From NCBI RefSeq assembly GCF_003667825.1, contig NZ_CP033043.1, forward strand, positions 1-64,000: a stretch of DNA of 64,000 bases. The letters run 5' to 3'. The notes beneath the pieces are model-generated. The model had not been told where the DNA came from and did not search any database. It was given only the letters and a program-made list of their open reading frames with translations. A program made the translations under genes and the position numbers. How positions within the stretch are numbered: the stretch's first letter is position 1; each line of letters opens with the position of its first letter. Positions 1 to 7,260 of the stretch are shown piece by piece. The stretch is from Metabacillus litoralis (GTDB lineage Bacteria > Bacillota > Bacilli > Bacillales > Bacillaceae).

Positions 1-264
1 GACATAAATCTGTAGAAAGATCAGGCTACAGTCTCGATACAAGCAGAATCGGGACAGAAACCGTCGGAAAGATAAAGCCATTGTCTCGATACAAGCAGAA
101 TCGGGACATAAACCGTCGGAAAGATAAAGCCACAGTCTCGAAACAGGTAGAATCGAGACAGAAACCGTTGGAAAGATCGGGCCACTGTCCCGATACAAGT
201 AAAATTGGGACATAAACCGTCGGCTAGATCAAGCCACTGTCTCGATACAAGCAGAATCGGGCCA
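1..264. repeat. 52-bp tandem hairpin array, five units (array 1)
   Basis: Five units repeat with an exact 52-bp period. The conserved GACA box ends at 56, 108, 160 and 212 and is degenerate at 264. Each unit is a 27-nt imperfect palindrome (30-56, 82-108, 134-160, 186-212, 238-264) plus a 25-nt spacer containing GGAAA or a variant. The stem is TGTCTCGAT / ATCGGGACA with a 9-nt loop. Stem changes are compensated: T-G in units 1, 2 and 5, T-A in unit 3 and C-G in unit 4 at the same pair. The array runs off the left edge. A minus-strand reading frame across it is a repeat artefact. From 265 to 346 I see only the ribosome binding site of the next gene and no clear promoter. Confidence 0.95.
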
Positions 265-346
265 AAATCCGGTCCCGAGACCAAGATCCATTCCCGTTAC
301 AAAGGTAATCAACCAATGAAAGACTGTCAATCGGAGGGGTTGAAAC

Positions 347-2575
347 ATGCACATTCATATAAACGATCAGCTGCAACAATTTCACTTAACAAATGGTCAA
401 ATCAGTTATATTTTTCAAGTGTTAAAGAATGGTAGTCTTGGGCAGCTTTATTTTGGAAAGGCTCTTCGTCATCGTGAGGATTTTTCACATTTTCAACGAA
501 ATGATCTTCCTACAGCCGCAAGCTGTCATTTTTATCAAGATGATCCAGCCTTTTCTCTCGAAACAACACGTCAAGAATATCCAGTCCCAGGTAAGGGGGA
601 TTTTCGTGAGGCTGCGATTGAGGTTGTTAATTCTGAAGGCAGGCTTGGAAACTTATTTACATACCGAGGATATGAGGTAGTAAAAGGAAAGCCACCATTA
701 ACGGGGCTACCTGCTACATATGCCGGAGAAGAAGAAGCTACGACTCTTATTGTGACACTTGAAGATCATCAAGTAAGCGCAAGACTTCAATTATCTTATA
801 CCATTTTTCATCATTTGCCGGTTATAACCCGCACTGTAAAAATTGAGAATATAGGAAAACACACACTTTCATTAACTAAGCTCATGAGTTCATCTATCGA
901 TCTTCCAGACTCAGAGTATAAAATGGTGCATTTATCTGGAACATGGTCTAGAGAAAGACATGTAAAAGAAAGAGAGCTTGTACAAGGCATATCTTCCGTC
1001 TCTAGTATAAGAGGAGCTAGCTCACATCATGATAACCCTTTTATTGCTTTAAAACGAAAAAATACAACAGAGCATCTTGACGAAGTGTATGGCTTCAATT
1101 TTGTGTATAGCAGTAATTTTCTAGCACAGGTTCAGGTTGATCATTATGAAACATCAAGAGTGATGATGGGGATTCATCCACATAAATTTCAGTGGAATCT
1201 TAATGCAAATGAAAGCTTTCAAGCGCCAGAAGTAGTGATCGTTTACTCTAACGAAGGGTTAAACGGGATGAGTCAGGCTTTTCATCAATTATATCGTCAG
1301 CATTTAATTCGTGATCCATGGAAAAAAGAAGAAAGACCTGTTTTAATCAATAACTGGGAAGCAACTTATTTTGATTTTAATGAAGAAAAGCTAGTGAATA
1401 TTGCGAAAAGTGCTAAAGATTTAGGGATTGAGTTATTTGTTTTAGATGATGGTTGGTTTGGAAAACGAAACGATGATACATCATCACTTGGTGATTGGTT
1501 TGAGGATGAAGACAAACTTCCGAATGGCTTGGAATCATTAGCAAGCAAACTAAAGGAAATGGATCTTAAGTTTGGATTATGGTTTGAGCCGGAAATGATT
1601 AATCCAGTTAGTCAGTTGTATAAGGAACATCCTGATTGGATTGTTGGAAGACCCGGGGAGCACCTTGTCTTTGGAAGAAATCAACTTGTATTGGATTTTT
1701 CAAGGCCTGAAGTAGTGAACTATTTATATGAGAAAATGGCAGGAATCATTAGCAAAACAAAGCTTTCTTATATTAAGTGGGATATGAATCGAAATATAAC
1801 AGATGCCTACTCATCGGCCCTTAACCAAGAACAACAGGGTGAATTTTTCCATCGCTATATTTTAGGTGTTTATGATTTGTATGAAAGACTAACAACTGAA
1901 TTTCCTGATGTTTTATTCGAATCTTGTGCGGGTGGTGGAGGCAGATTTGATCCAGGTATGCTTTATTACGCTCCACAAGCTTGGACAAGTGATGATACCG
2001 ATGCAGTGGAACGTCTTAAAATTCAATACGGAACATCACTTGCCTATCCTATATATAGTATGGGTTCACACGTTTCGGCTGTTCCAAATCATCAAACATT
2101 AAGAAAAACACCGATCGATACTAGAGCAAATACTGCCTATTTTGGTACATTTGGTTATGAGTTAAATCCACTTGATCTAAAAGAGGAAGAGCGGGAAATC
2201 ATCAAAACTCAAGTTCAATTTTACAAAAATCATCGTAAACTAATTCGAGATGGAGACTTTTATCGACTTCAAAGTCCGTTTGAAGAAAACGAAACAGCAT
2301 GGATCATTGTTTCAAAAGATAGGGAGGAAGCGTTGGTTGGCTGGTATAAAGTCCTTGCGACGGCGAATCCAAAGAAGCAACAGGTGCTGCCTTTAAAAGG
2401 ACTTGATGTTAATTTGTTGTATGAAGTGAATGGAGAAAAAGCCTATTATGGTGATGAACTAGTTTATCGAGGTTTACCTTTGCCTATTGAGTTTAATGGC
2501 GTAAACGGAAAATTGGCTGAACGAGGCGGAGATTATCAGTCAGCAGTGTTTTATTTAAATGGAAGGGAGAAATAA
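347..2575 (+). CDS. Alpha-galactosidase, glycoside hydrolase family 36
   Basis: It hydrolyses terminal alpha-1,6-galactose from melibiose, raffinose or galactomannan oligosaccharides in the cytoplasm; no signal peptide is seen. The 742-aa length is typical of bacterial GH36. An N-terminal beta-sandwich region precedes a (beta/alpha)8 barrel. The barrel carries LDDGWFG near residue 365, GLWFEPEM, KWDMNR with the nucleophile Asp479, and SDDTDA near 549 with the acid/base Asp. A CAGGGGRFD glycine-rich loop lies between the last two. The ATG at 347 is preceded by GGAGGGG at a good distance. It is a lone gene with no adjacent sugar importer, so the substrate cannot be narrowed. A hairpin array lies directly upstream. 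Confidence 0.93.
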   Translation: MHIHINDQLQQFHLTNGQISYIFQVLKNGSLGQLYFGKALRHREDFSHFQRNDLPTAASCHFYQDDPAFSLETTRQEYPVPGKGDFREAAIEVVNSEGRLGNLFTYRGYEVVKGKPPLTGLPATYAGEEEATTLIVTLEDHQVSARLQLSYTIFHHLPVITRTVKIENIGKHTLSLTKLMSSSIDLPDSEYKMVHLSGTWSRERHVKERELVQGISSVSSIRGASSHHDNPFIALKRKNTTEHLDEVYGFNFVYSSNFLAQVQVDHYETSRVMMGIHPHKFQWNLNANESFQAPEVVIVYSNEGLNGMSQAFHQLYRQHLIRDPWKKEERPVLINNWEATYFDFNEEKLVNIAKSAKDLGIELFVLDDGWFGKRNDDTSSLGDWFEDEDKLPNGLESLASKLKEMDLKFGLWFEPEMINPVSQLYKEHPDWIVGRPGEHLVFGRNQLVLDFSRPEVVNYLYEKMAGIISKTKLSYIKWDMNRNITDAYSSALNQEQQGEFFHRYILGVYDLYERLTTEFPDVLFESCAGGGGRFDPGMLYYAPQAWTSDDTDAVERLKIQYGTSLAYPIYSMGSHVSAVPNHQTLRKTPIDTRANTAYFGTFGYELNPLDLKEEEREIIKTQVQFYKNHRKLIRDGDFYRLQSPFEENETAWIIVSKDREEALVGWYKVLATANPKKQQVLPLKGLDVNLLYEVNGEKAYYGDELVYRGLPLPIEFNGVNGKLAERGGDYQSAVFYLNGREK

Positions 2576-2614
2576 AACGAAATAAGTGACCCCTCCACAC
2601 AAAATAAACAAGGA

Positions 2615-2656
2615 AGCAGAAAGAAGAAGTTCCTATGAATTTCTTCTTCTTCTGCT
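2615..2656. terminator. Imperfect hairpin between the alpha-galactosidase and spoVIF ends
   Basis: AGCAGAA-GAAGAAG pairs with CTTCTTC-TTCTGCT (one bulge), between convergent genes. The right arm overlaps the last Arg-rich codons of spoVIF. T-richness is better on the minus-strand side (TTGTTTATTTTG), so it may terminate spoVIF. No strong U-tract. Confidence 0.4.
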
Positions 2657-2872
2657 GTTATACATCTTTGAATCGTTCTGAAAAGATTCATAGGTTTGAA
2701 TAATTAAGTTTTCCGTTTTCTTTGATATCGGTTTTTTGGCAGTCTGAGAGACTTTTCGAATAAAGGCTCGAAGCTCTTGTTCCTTGTGGAAATCCGTTTG
2801 TTTGAAAAATTCCATCATTTTAACAAGATCATTCACCGTTAATCCTGTTCTTTTTTCAATTTCATCAAACAT
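2633..2872 (-). CDS. spoVIF: Stage VI sporulation protein F
   Basis: This small protein of 79 aa carries the SpoVIF pattern: FDEIEKRTGL at the N terminus, an acidic/aromatic helix, then a basic KVSQTAKKPISKKTE block. In Bacillus subtilis SpoVIF acts late in the mother cell and is needed for GerE-dependent coat gene expression and spore resistance. The ATG at 2872 is chosen because GGAGGA sits 7 nt upstream; a TTG at 2890 and an ATG at 2878 in the same frame lie on or too near that site. The Arg-rich tail (RRRR) is encoded inside a hairpin. It lies 33 nt downstream of the flavin oxidoreductase on the same strand, so co-transcription is possible. Confidence 0.85.
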   Translation of the reverse strand: MFDEIEKRTGLTVNDLVKMMEFFKQTDFHKEQELRAFIRKVSQTAKKPISKKTENLIIQTYESFQNDSKMYNSRRRRNS

Positions 2873-2905
2873 AAGCATTCCTCCTGACAATTCCTTGATA
2901 CCATT

Positions 2906-3964
2906 CTATTTCTTTGTTTCCCTTCTTATGACAGGTGCTACTTCAGTGGCTAATCGTTCAATGTTTTCAACCACAGTTTTAAAAGGCATTCCTCCAATAT
3001 CAATTTGTGCCATAAAACGTTGATGTCCAAAAAGTTCATATTGATGTAAAATTTTTTCGGTAATTTGTTGTGAGCTTCCCACAAATAGTGATCCTTTCTC
3101 ACTGGTTACTTGTTCAAAGTCATTTCTTATCTCTTCTTGATCTGCATTTATTAATCTCCAATAGCTTGAATGATAGGGAAAGAATTCTTTTTTTGCTTGT
3201 TCAGCTGTGTTTGAAAGGTAGGTGTGACCACTAACTGCTACTTTAATCTCTGTAGGAGACACTCCATATTTGTCTGCTTCTTGACGATATATGTCTACAA
3301 GGTCTTTATAAAGCAGGTAATCTTTTCCAAAGGTAACGACAACTAATCCGGTACCTAATCTTCCCGCACGTGCTGCACTTTGAGGTGTGCTACCAACACC
3401 AACCCATAACGGCAGTTTGTCTTGAAATGCACGTGGAACAATGTCTGCATGCTGCAGAGGGGAGCGGAAATTCCCTTCCCACGTTACATTTCTCTCTTCA
3501 TTCAACTTTTGGAAAAGTGTAATATTTTCCTCAAATAATTCATCATAATTTTTCACATCATATCCAAAGAGAGGGAAAGATTCCAAGTAGGCTCCTCGAC
3601 CAGCAATGATTTCGGCACGGCCGTTAGATAAAAGATCAAGTGTTGCAAAATCTTCATACAAACGAACAGGGTCGTTGGTGTTAAAGACTGTCGTTGCGGT
3701 TGTTAGTTTCATTCTCTTGGTTACCTGAGAAATTGAAGACAATACAACAGAAGGAGATGACACTGCATAATCAAAACGATGGTGCTCGCCTAAACCAAAA
3801 ACATCAAGTCCTACCTCATCTGCAAGCTTTGCGGCTTCAATGATTTCTTCAATTCGCTGCTTAGCACTGATGGTTTCTCCTGTATGGGGATTCGGACGTA
3901 AATCTGCTAAAGAATAAATTCCAATTTCCATTCCATGAGAGTGAACGGTTTCATCTTCCTTCAT
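2906..3964 (-). CDS. LLM-class (luciferase-like) flavin-dependent oxidoreductase
   Basis: The 352-aa protein belongs to the bacterial luciferase-like TIM-barrel family, which uses reduced FMN for monooxygenation or related oxidations. Visible marks are GLGEHHRFDYAVSSP near residues 48-62, the LTTATTVFNTNDPVRLYEDFATLDLLSNGR block cut here as typical of the family, and AGRGAYLESFPLFGYD. The substrate is unknown. The ATG at 3964 is chosen because GGAGGG lies 5-6 nt upstream; an upstream ATG at 4033 has no ribosome binding site and would start in the intergenic operator. A perfect TTATGAC-N5-GTCATAA inverted repeat lies about 55 nt upstream. Confidence 0.88.
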   Translation of the reverse strand: MKEDETVHSHGMEIGIYSLADLRPNPHTGETISAKQRIEEIIEAAKLADEVGLDVFGLGEHHRFDYAVSSPSVVLSSISQVTKRMKLTTATTVFNTNDPVRLYEDFATLDLLSNGRAEIIAGRGAYLESFPLFGYDVKNYDELFEENITLFQKLNEERNVTWEGNFRSPLQHADIVPRAFQDKLPLWVGVGSTPQSAARAGRLGTGLVVVTFGKDYLLYKDLVDIYRQEADKYGVSPTEIKVAVSGHTYLSNTAEQAKKEFFPYHSSYWRLINADQEEIRNDFEQVTSEKGSLFVGSSQQITEKILHQYELFGHQRFMAQIDIGGMPFKTVVENIERLATEVAPVIRRETKK

Positions 3965-4016
3965 AATGCTCCCTCCAACAATTTCATACATAAACTTCGT
4001 GTGTTTCTTGTTTAGT

Positions 4017-4035
4017 TTATGACTAAATGTCATAA
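4017..4035. promoter_or_regulatory. Inverted repeat upstream of the luciferase-like gene
   Basis: TTATGAC-TAAAT-GTCATAA is a perfect 7-bp inverted repeat with a 5-bp spacer, about 53 nt before the start of the minus-strand oxidoreductase. It is the size expected of a dimeric repressor operator. No regulator gene is adjacent. Confidence 0.5.
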
Positions 4036-4113
4036 GTTGTAATTGGATTAACTATAATTAATCACTTGCCTATATCTAGGAACTTTTGTTTTACCCCATT
4101 ATCAATGAATCGG

Positions 4114-4122
4114 TGGTATAAT
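4114..4122 (+). promoter_or_regulatory. Extended minus-10 promoter of the coiled-coil gene
   Basis: TGGTATAAT is an extended minus-10 element about 34 nt before the ATG at 4156. No good minus-35 is seen 17 nt upstream, as is common with the extended type. Confidence 0.5.
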
Positions 4123-4155
4123 TCTTTTTAGAATATAGGGAAGGAGGAGAGGCGT

Positions 4156-4563
4156 ATGGAAGAAATTTTAAGGCAAATGTTAAGCGAAATAAAAGAAATG
4201 CGAGTTGATATAAATGAATTGCGAAAAGACACAAATGAATTAAAGAAGGATACAAATGAATTAAAGAAAGACACAAGCGAATTAAAGAAGGATACCTATG
4301 AATTAAGAAAAGATACAAATGAATTAAAGAAGGATACCTATGAATTAAGAAAAGATACAAATGAATTAAAGAAAGATACCTATGAATTGCGAGAAGGTCA
4401 GAAAAGACTAGAAGCCGGCCAAGAAAAGTTACAAAAGAACCTTGTTGATAGTCTTGGGTTATATACTGATAAGATTGTTGATTATGTTGATAATCGAACA
4501 GAAGTATTAAACAAAAGAGTCTATAAAGTAGAATCTGAAATAGAACGAATGAGTAGACAGTAA
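4156..4563 (+). CDS. Heptad-repeat coiled-coil protein of unknown function
   Basis: I do not recognise a specific family. The 135-aa protein has a short amphipathic start (MEEILRQMLSEIKEM), then about nine near-identical heptads of the form ELKKDTN / ELRKDTY (residues 21-83). A non-repetitive C-terminal helix region (about 95-135) contains two Tyr and ends RMSRQ. At DNA level the heptads are a 21-bp tandem repeat (4216-4404), so copy number could change by slippage. There is no signal peptide or membrane segment. AGGAGGAG precedes the ATG. The strong K/E/L composition predicts a long parallel coiled coil. The opposite-strand frame over the repeat is a shadow. Confidence 0.75.
   Translation: MEEILRQMLSEIKEMRVDINELRKDTNELKKDTNELKKDTSELKKDTYELRKDTNELKKDTYELRKDTNELKKDTYELREGQKRLEAGQEKLQKNLVDSLGLYTDKIVDYVDNRTEVLNKRVYKVESEIERMSRQ
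4216..4404 (+). repeat. 21-bp in-frame tandem repeat
   Basis: About nine copies of a unit beginning GAATT, each encoding one coiled-coil heptad, starting at 4216, 4237, 4258, 4279 and so on. Copies differ mainly by AAG/AGA and AAT/TAT changes (Lys/Arg and Asn/Tyr). Confidence 0.85.
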
Positions 4564-4689
4564 AAGTAAAATCAAGAATTAAATCTCTTCAGTTTTAAGT
4601 TGCTATTACACTCCATCTACGTAAGCCTTCATGAATAATCCCTAGAAATAAATCCTACATCAAAGCCAATATTTTCCTTTATAATAAGA

Positions 4690-4724
4690 CAAGCCCCGAA
4701 AAGATTTTCAGGGCTTGATTTTTG
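4690..4724. terminator. Terminator between the coiled-coil gene and the SDR gene
   Basis: CAAGCCC-CGAAAA-GA-TTTTC-AGGGCTTG stem-loop followed by ATTTTTG on the plus strand. It sits between convergent genes and can serve both. Confidence 0.75.
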
Positions 4725-4732
4725 TCCTATTC

Positions 4733-5491
4733 TTAGTAAGCAGTCCAGCCAGCGTCAGCAGCGATCACTTGTCCATTTATAAAGCTTGATTCATCAGAAC
4801 CTAAGAAAACAGCAAGTTGTGCAACTTCAGCAGGTTTGCCTACGCGTGGCATTGTCCCTTGTCCAGTCGATTGGCGACCAAATCCAAACTCAGATACATT
4901 CGTCATACTTGAACCAATGTTTGTCTCTACACCACCAGGGGCGATACCATTACACCGGATTCCAGATTGAGCATACATGTATGCAGTGTTTTTTGTTAAT
5001 CCAGTTACAGCATGCTTAGAAGCTGTATACGCTGCTCCTGCACGCGCACCACGTAAGCCACCTGCGGATATATTATTTACGATAATGCCATGACCTTGCT
5101 CTAAGAAAATGTTCGTAGCGATACGCATTGCACGCATGACACCAGTCGTGTTCACTGCAAAAACGCGATCCCATTTTTCATCAGTAATTTCACCAACAGG
5201 CTCCATACCATCCATAATACCTGCATTGTTGACTAGAATATCCAGCTTACCATAAGCTTCTTTTGTTTCAGTGAATAATTGTTCTAAGTCTGATAATTCA
5301 GCAACATTTGTACGGTTAGCAACTGCAACGCCACCACTGCTGTTAATAGCCTCAGCTACTGCTTGGGCACCTTCAAAATTAAAATCAGAAACAACGACTT
5401 TTGCTCCTTCTTTTGCGTAAAGCTCTGCAATTGCTTTTCCCATACCTGAAGCTGCACCTGTTATGATGGCCACTTTATCTTTTAATCTCAT
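4733..5491 (-). CDS. Short-chain dehydrogenase/reductase (SDR)
   Basis: A classical 252-aa SDR acting as an NAD(P)(H)-dependent alcohol/ketone oxidoreductase in the cytoplasm. It has the cofactor motif TGAASGMG at 11-18, NNAG at 88-91 and catalytic Asn114, Ser142, Tyr155 and Lys159 (YTASK). The C terminus has the usual INGQ and ADAGWTAY. Asp36 after the second strand suggests NAD(H) preference. The substrate is not evident; it resembles 3-oxoacyl-ACP reductase or glucose 1-dehydrogenase-like SDRs. GGGGAG precedes the ATG. It diverges from a TetR-type regulator, and two similar palindromes lie in the shared gap, so the regulator very probably controls it. Confidence 0.92.
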   Translation of the reverse strand: MRLKDKVAIITGAASGMGKAIAELYAKEGAKVVVSDFNFEGAQAVAEAINSSGGVAVANRTNVAELSDLEQLFTETKEAYGKLDILVNNAGIMDGMEPVGEITDEKWDRVFAVNTTGVMRAMRIATNIFLEQGHGIIVNNISAGGLRGARAGAAYTASKHAVTGLTKNTAYMYAQSGIRCNGIAPGGVETNIGSSMTNVSEFGFGRQSTGQGTMPRVGKPAEVAQLAVFLGSDESSFINGQVIAADAGWTAY

Positions 5492-5515
5492 ATTATTTAA
5501 CTCCCCTTTTAAATG

Positions 5516-5537
5516 TTATTGTACATTTGTTCAATAA
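5516..5537. promoter_or_regulatory. Putative TetR-family operator 1
   Basis: TTATTGTACA-TT-TGTTCAATAA, a 10-bp inverted repeat with one mismatch, about 25 nt before the SDR start. It resembles operator 2 in the same gap. Confidence 0.65.
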
Positions 5538-5587
5538 AATAATAATATGGAATTGAAACCGTATTCAATAAGCAAAAAATGATGGAA

Positions 5588-5605
5588 TTGTACAATATTG
5601 AACAA
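5588..5605. promoter_or_regulatory. Putative TetR-family operator 2
   Basis: TTGTACAAT-ATTGAACAA, a 9-bp inverted repeat with one mismatch, 36 nt before the regulator start. It shares the TTGTACA/TTGWACA half-site with operator 1, fitting autoregulation. Confidence 0.65.
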
Positions 5606-5640
5606 AAAGCTAGAAAGTGTCTAATAAAGGAGGGATGCAT

Positions 5641-6198
5641 GTGAATAAAAATGATTTGCGTGTTCAAAAAACAAAAGAAAGTATCCATTCCGCCTTAACG
5701 AAACTGTTAAAAATAAAACCACTCACACATATAAAAGTAACGGAGCTTTGTAGAGAAGCAAAAATAAATCGAGGTACATTTTATTTTCATTACCAAGAAG
5801 TTGGAGATGTGTTTAAGGAGTTTTTTGATGAAATGATGGTAGATTTAAAAGAATCTTATAATGAACCTTATCGTCATACCGATTTTCTGAACATAGAAAA
5901 TTTAGACCCAAAAACAGTTCGGATTTTTCATCATATAAAGAAGTTTGAGGAGTTTTATAAAATTATCCTATCTAAAGAAGTATCGTCAGAATATTATTAC
6001 ATGTTATTCGATGAAGTCCGTTCAATTTTTATAGAAGATAAAAACACAGTACAGCCTGGAAAGTCTACAGATTTTTTATATTCGTATTCTGCAAATGCCA
6101 TTATCGGATTAATCATTGAGTGGTATCGTCATGATTTTCAAGAGTCTGCAGATGAAATGAACATTCATTTGGTCAATATTCTTAAATTAAAAGGATAG
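5641..6198 (+). CDS. TetR/AcrR-family transcriptional regulator
   Basis: The 185-aa protein has an N-terminal helix-turn-helix of TetR type (KTKESIHSALTKLLK, then ITHIKVTELC-like and INRGTFYFHY near residues 40-50). A helical C-terminal ligand domain follows, of the type with a TetR C-terminal GLIIEWY end. It probably represses the divergent SDR gene and itself through the two palindromes between them. The GTG at 5641 is chosen: AGGAGGG ends 6 nt upstream, whereas the ATG at 5635 is only 1 nt from it and the GTG at 5617 lies upstream of it. Confidence 0.88.
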   Translation: MNKNDLRVQKTKESIHSALTKLLKIKPLTHIKVTELCREAKINRGTFYFHYQEVGDVFKEFFDEMMVDLKESYNEPYRHTDFLNIENLDPKTVRIFHHIKKFEEFYKIILSKEVSSEYYYMLFDEVRSIFIEDKNTVQPGKSTDFLYSYSANAIIGLIIEWYRHDFQESADEMNIHLVNILKLKG

Positions 6199-6318
6199 TG
6201 TCACGACTCCTATGTCACCGTTCTTCTATCTCTAGATGGGATAAATTTAGATCAATTTTTGCATTTAAAATAATTCAGGCTTAATATGATGATATAAATA
6301 AGTAAATGAGGTGTTATC

Positions 6319-6876
6319 ATGAAAACAGAAGAGCAGTATTTTAAAGAAGGAAAATCAATTCAACAATATATGGATGAGATGGGCAATTTAAAAGAGGAAA
6401 GCTTCCATGTTTATCAAGAATTTCAACTACCAGAAGATGGGTTTGTCAATGAATTAGCAAAGCATTCACTTCACTTTTTAATTATTACGGAAGATTGGTG
6501 TGGCGATGCTATGATGATCAATCCAGTTATTCGAAAGCTAGCTGAAGCTGCAGACGTTGAAGTGCGTGTTACATTAAGAGATGCTGATACAGAGCTTATT
6601 GATCGACATTTAACAAATGGTGGACGAGCAATACCGATTGTTTTAATTTTGAATGATGAAGGTACATTGATTGGAAAGTGGGGTCCACGTGCGCCAGAAG
6701 TCCAGCAAATTGTAGATGACCTCAGGGCTAAACTTCCGGCAAAGGAGGATCCATCTTTTCCAGAAAAACAAAAAGAAATGATCTCATCATTACAAAAACG
6801 GTACAAAGAGGAACACACACTTTGGCTATATGTTTACCAAAGTTTTAAGAAAGGCTTATTATCATTATTAAATTAA
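6319..6876 (+). CDS. Thioredoxin-fold protein with a single active-site cysteine
   Basis: The 185-aa cytoplasmic protein has a thioredoxin-like fold resembling the Thioredoxin_9 family found in bacilli. It shows LIITEDWCGDA, in which Cys61 is followed by Gly-Asp-Ala instead of a second Cys, a mid-chain VTLRDADTELID strand-helix, and the cis-Pro-like AIPIVLIL segment. With only one cysteine it cannot carry out the usual dithiol exchange; a bacillithiol-linked or non-redox role is possible (inference). GAGGTG precedes the ATG. It is a lone gene followed by a strong terminator. Confidence 0.8.
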   Translation: MKTEEQYFKEGKSIQQYMDEMGNLKEESFHVYQEFQLPEDGFVNELAKHSLHFLIITEDWCGDAMMINPVIRKLAEAADVEVRVTLRDADTELIDRHLTNGGRAIPIVLILNDEGTLIGKWGPRAPEVQQIVDDLRAKLPAKEDPSFPEKQKEMISSLQKRYKEEHTLWLYVYQSFKKGLLSLLN

Positions 6877-6923
6877 GAGGCAATTTCTTTCATTGCATTT
6901 CAAAACCTTAATATCTTATTGAA

Positions 6924-6963
6924 ATAACTACCAAAAAGCAATATTGGTAGTTATTTTTTTATT
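6924..6963 (+). terminator. Rho-independent terminator
   Basis: ATAACTACCAA / TTGGTAGTTAT, a perfect 11-bp stem followed by a T-run. It terminates the thioredoxin-fold gene. Confidence 0.88.
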
Positions 6964-6979
6964 TTTCTAAAAACATAAA

Positions 6980-7022
6980 AATGTTGAAGTTAGTGTGATA
7001 ACACTGGTTTCAACGTTTTTTA
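6980..7022 (+). terminator. Second hairpin with T-run
   Basis: AATGTTGAA pairs with TTCAACGTT (one wobble), with an inner AGTGT/ACACT stem, followed by GTTTTTTA. It is probably a back-up terminator. Confidence 0.55.
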
Positions 7023-7201
7023 GGAATCTAGCAAAACATAATAAAAGAAACCCTATTGACCACAAGTCATTAATTTTTTATAATGAAAGTGGAAATAAAC
7101 AAACAAAAGTGGTATTAAATAAACATAATAAATAAAAAAGAAACGTTAAATAGCAGAGAAACAAAAGGTTATGCCAAATCAAAGAGAACTTTAGATGAAA
7201 T

Positions 7202-7215
7202 TGAAAACGTTTTAT
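7202..7215 (+). promoter_or_regulatory. LacI/CcpA-type palindrome upstream of the GH105 gene
   Basis: TGAAAACGTTTTAT with a perfect AAAACGTTTT core, 45-60 nt upstream of the GH105 start. It partly matches the cre consensus (final CA missing), so it may be a CcpA site or the operator of another LacI-family repressor. Confidence 0.5.
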
Positions 7216-7260
7216 CTTTTTGAGATTTAAAGCTATTACAATAATTTTGGAGGGATTACA

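Larger units (their letters stand above)
6877..7260. other. Gene-free stretch: two terminators and a palindromic operator
   Basis: It holds the terminator at 6924-6963, a second nested hairpin with a T-run at 6980-7022, a promoter-like AT-rich segment (7070-7140) and an AAAACGTTTT palindrome at 7204-7213. I see no coding sequence. Confidence 0.6.

Noticed and set aside
21..284. Minus-strand open frame of 87 codons across array 1
   Set aside because: It is created by the 52-bp repeat, which keeps shifting frame (52 is not a multiple of 3). It has no ribosome binding site and encodes only repeat-derived residues.
4091..4360. Minus-strand frame with repeated LIHRYPSLIHLY-like residues
   Set aside because: It is the antisense of the heptad repeat in the coiled-coil gene, which has the proper start signals.
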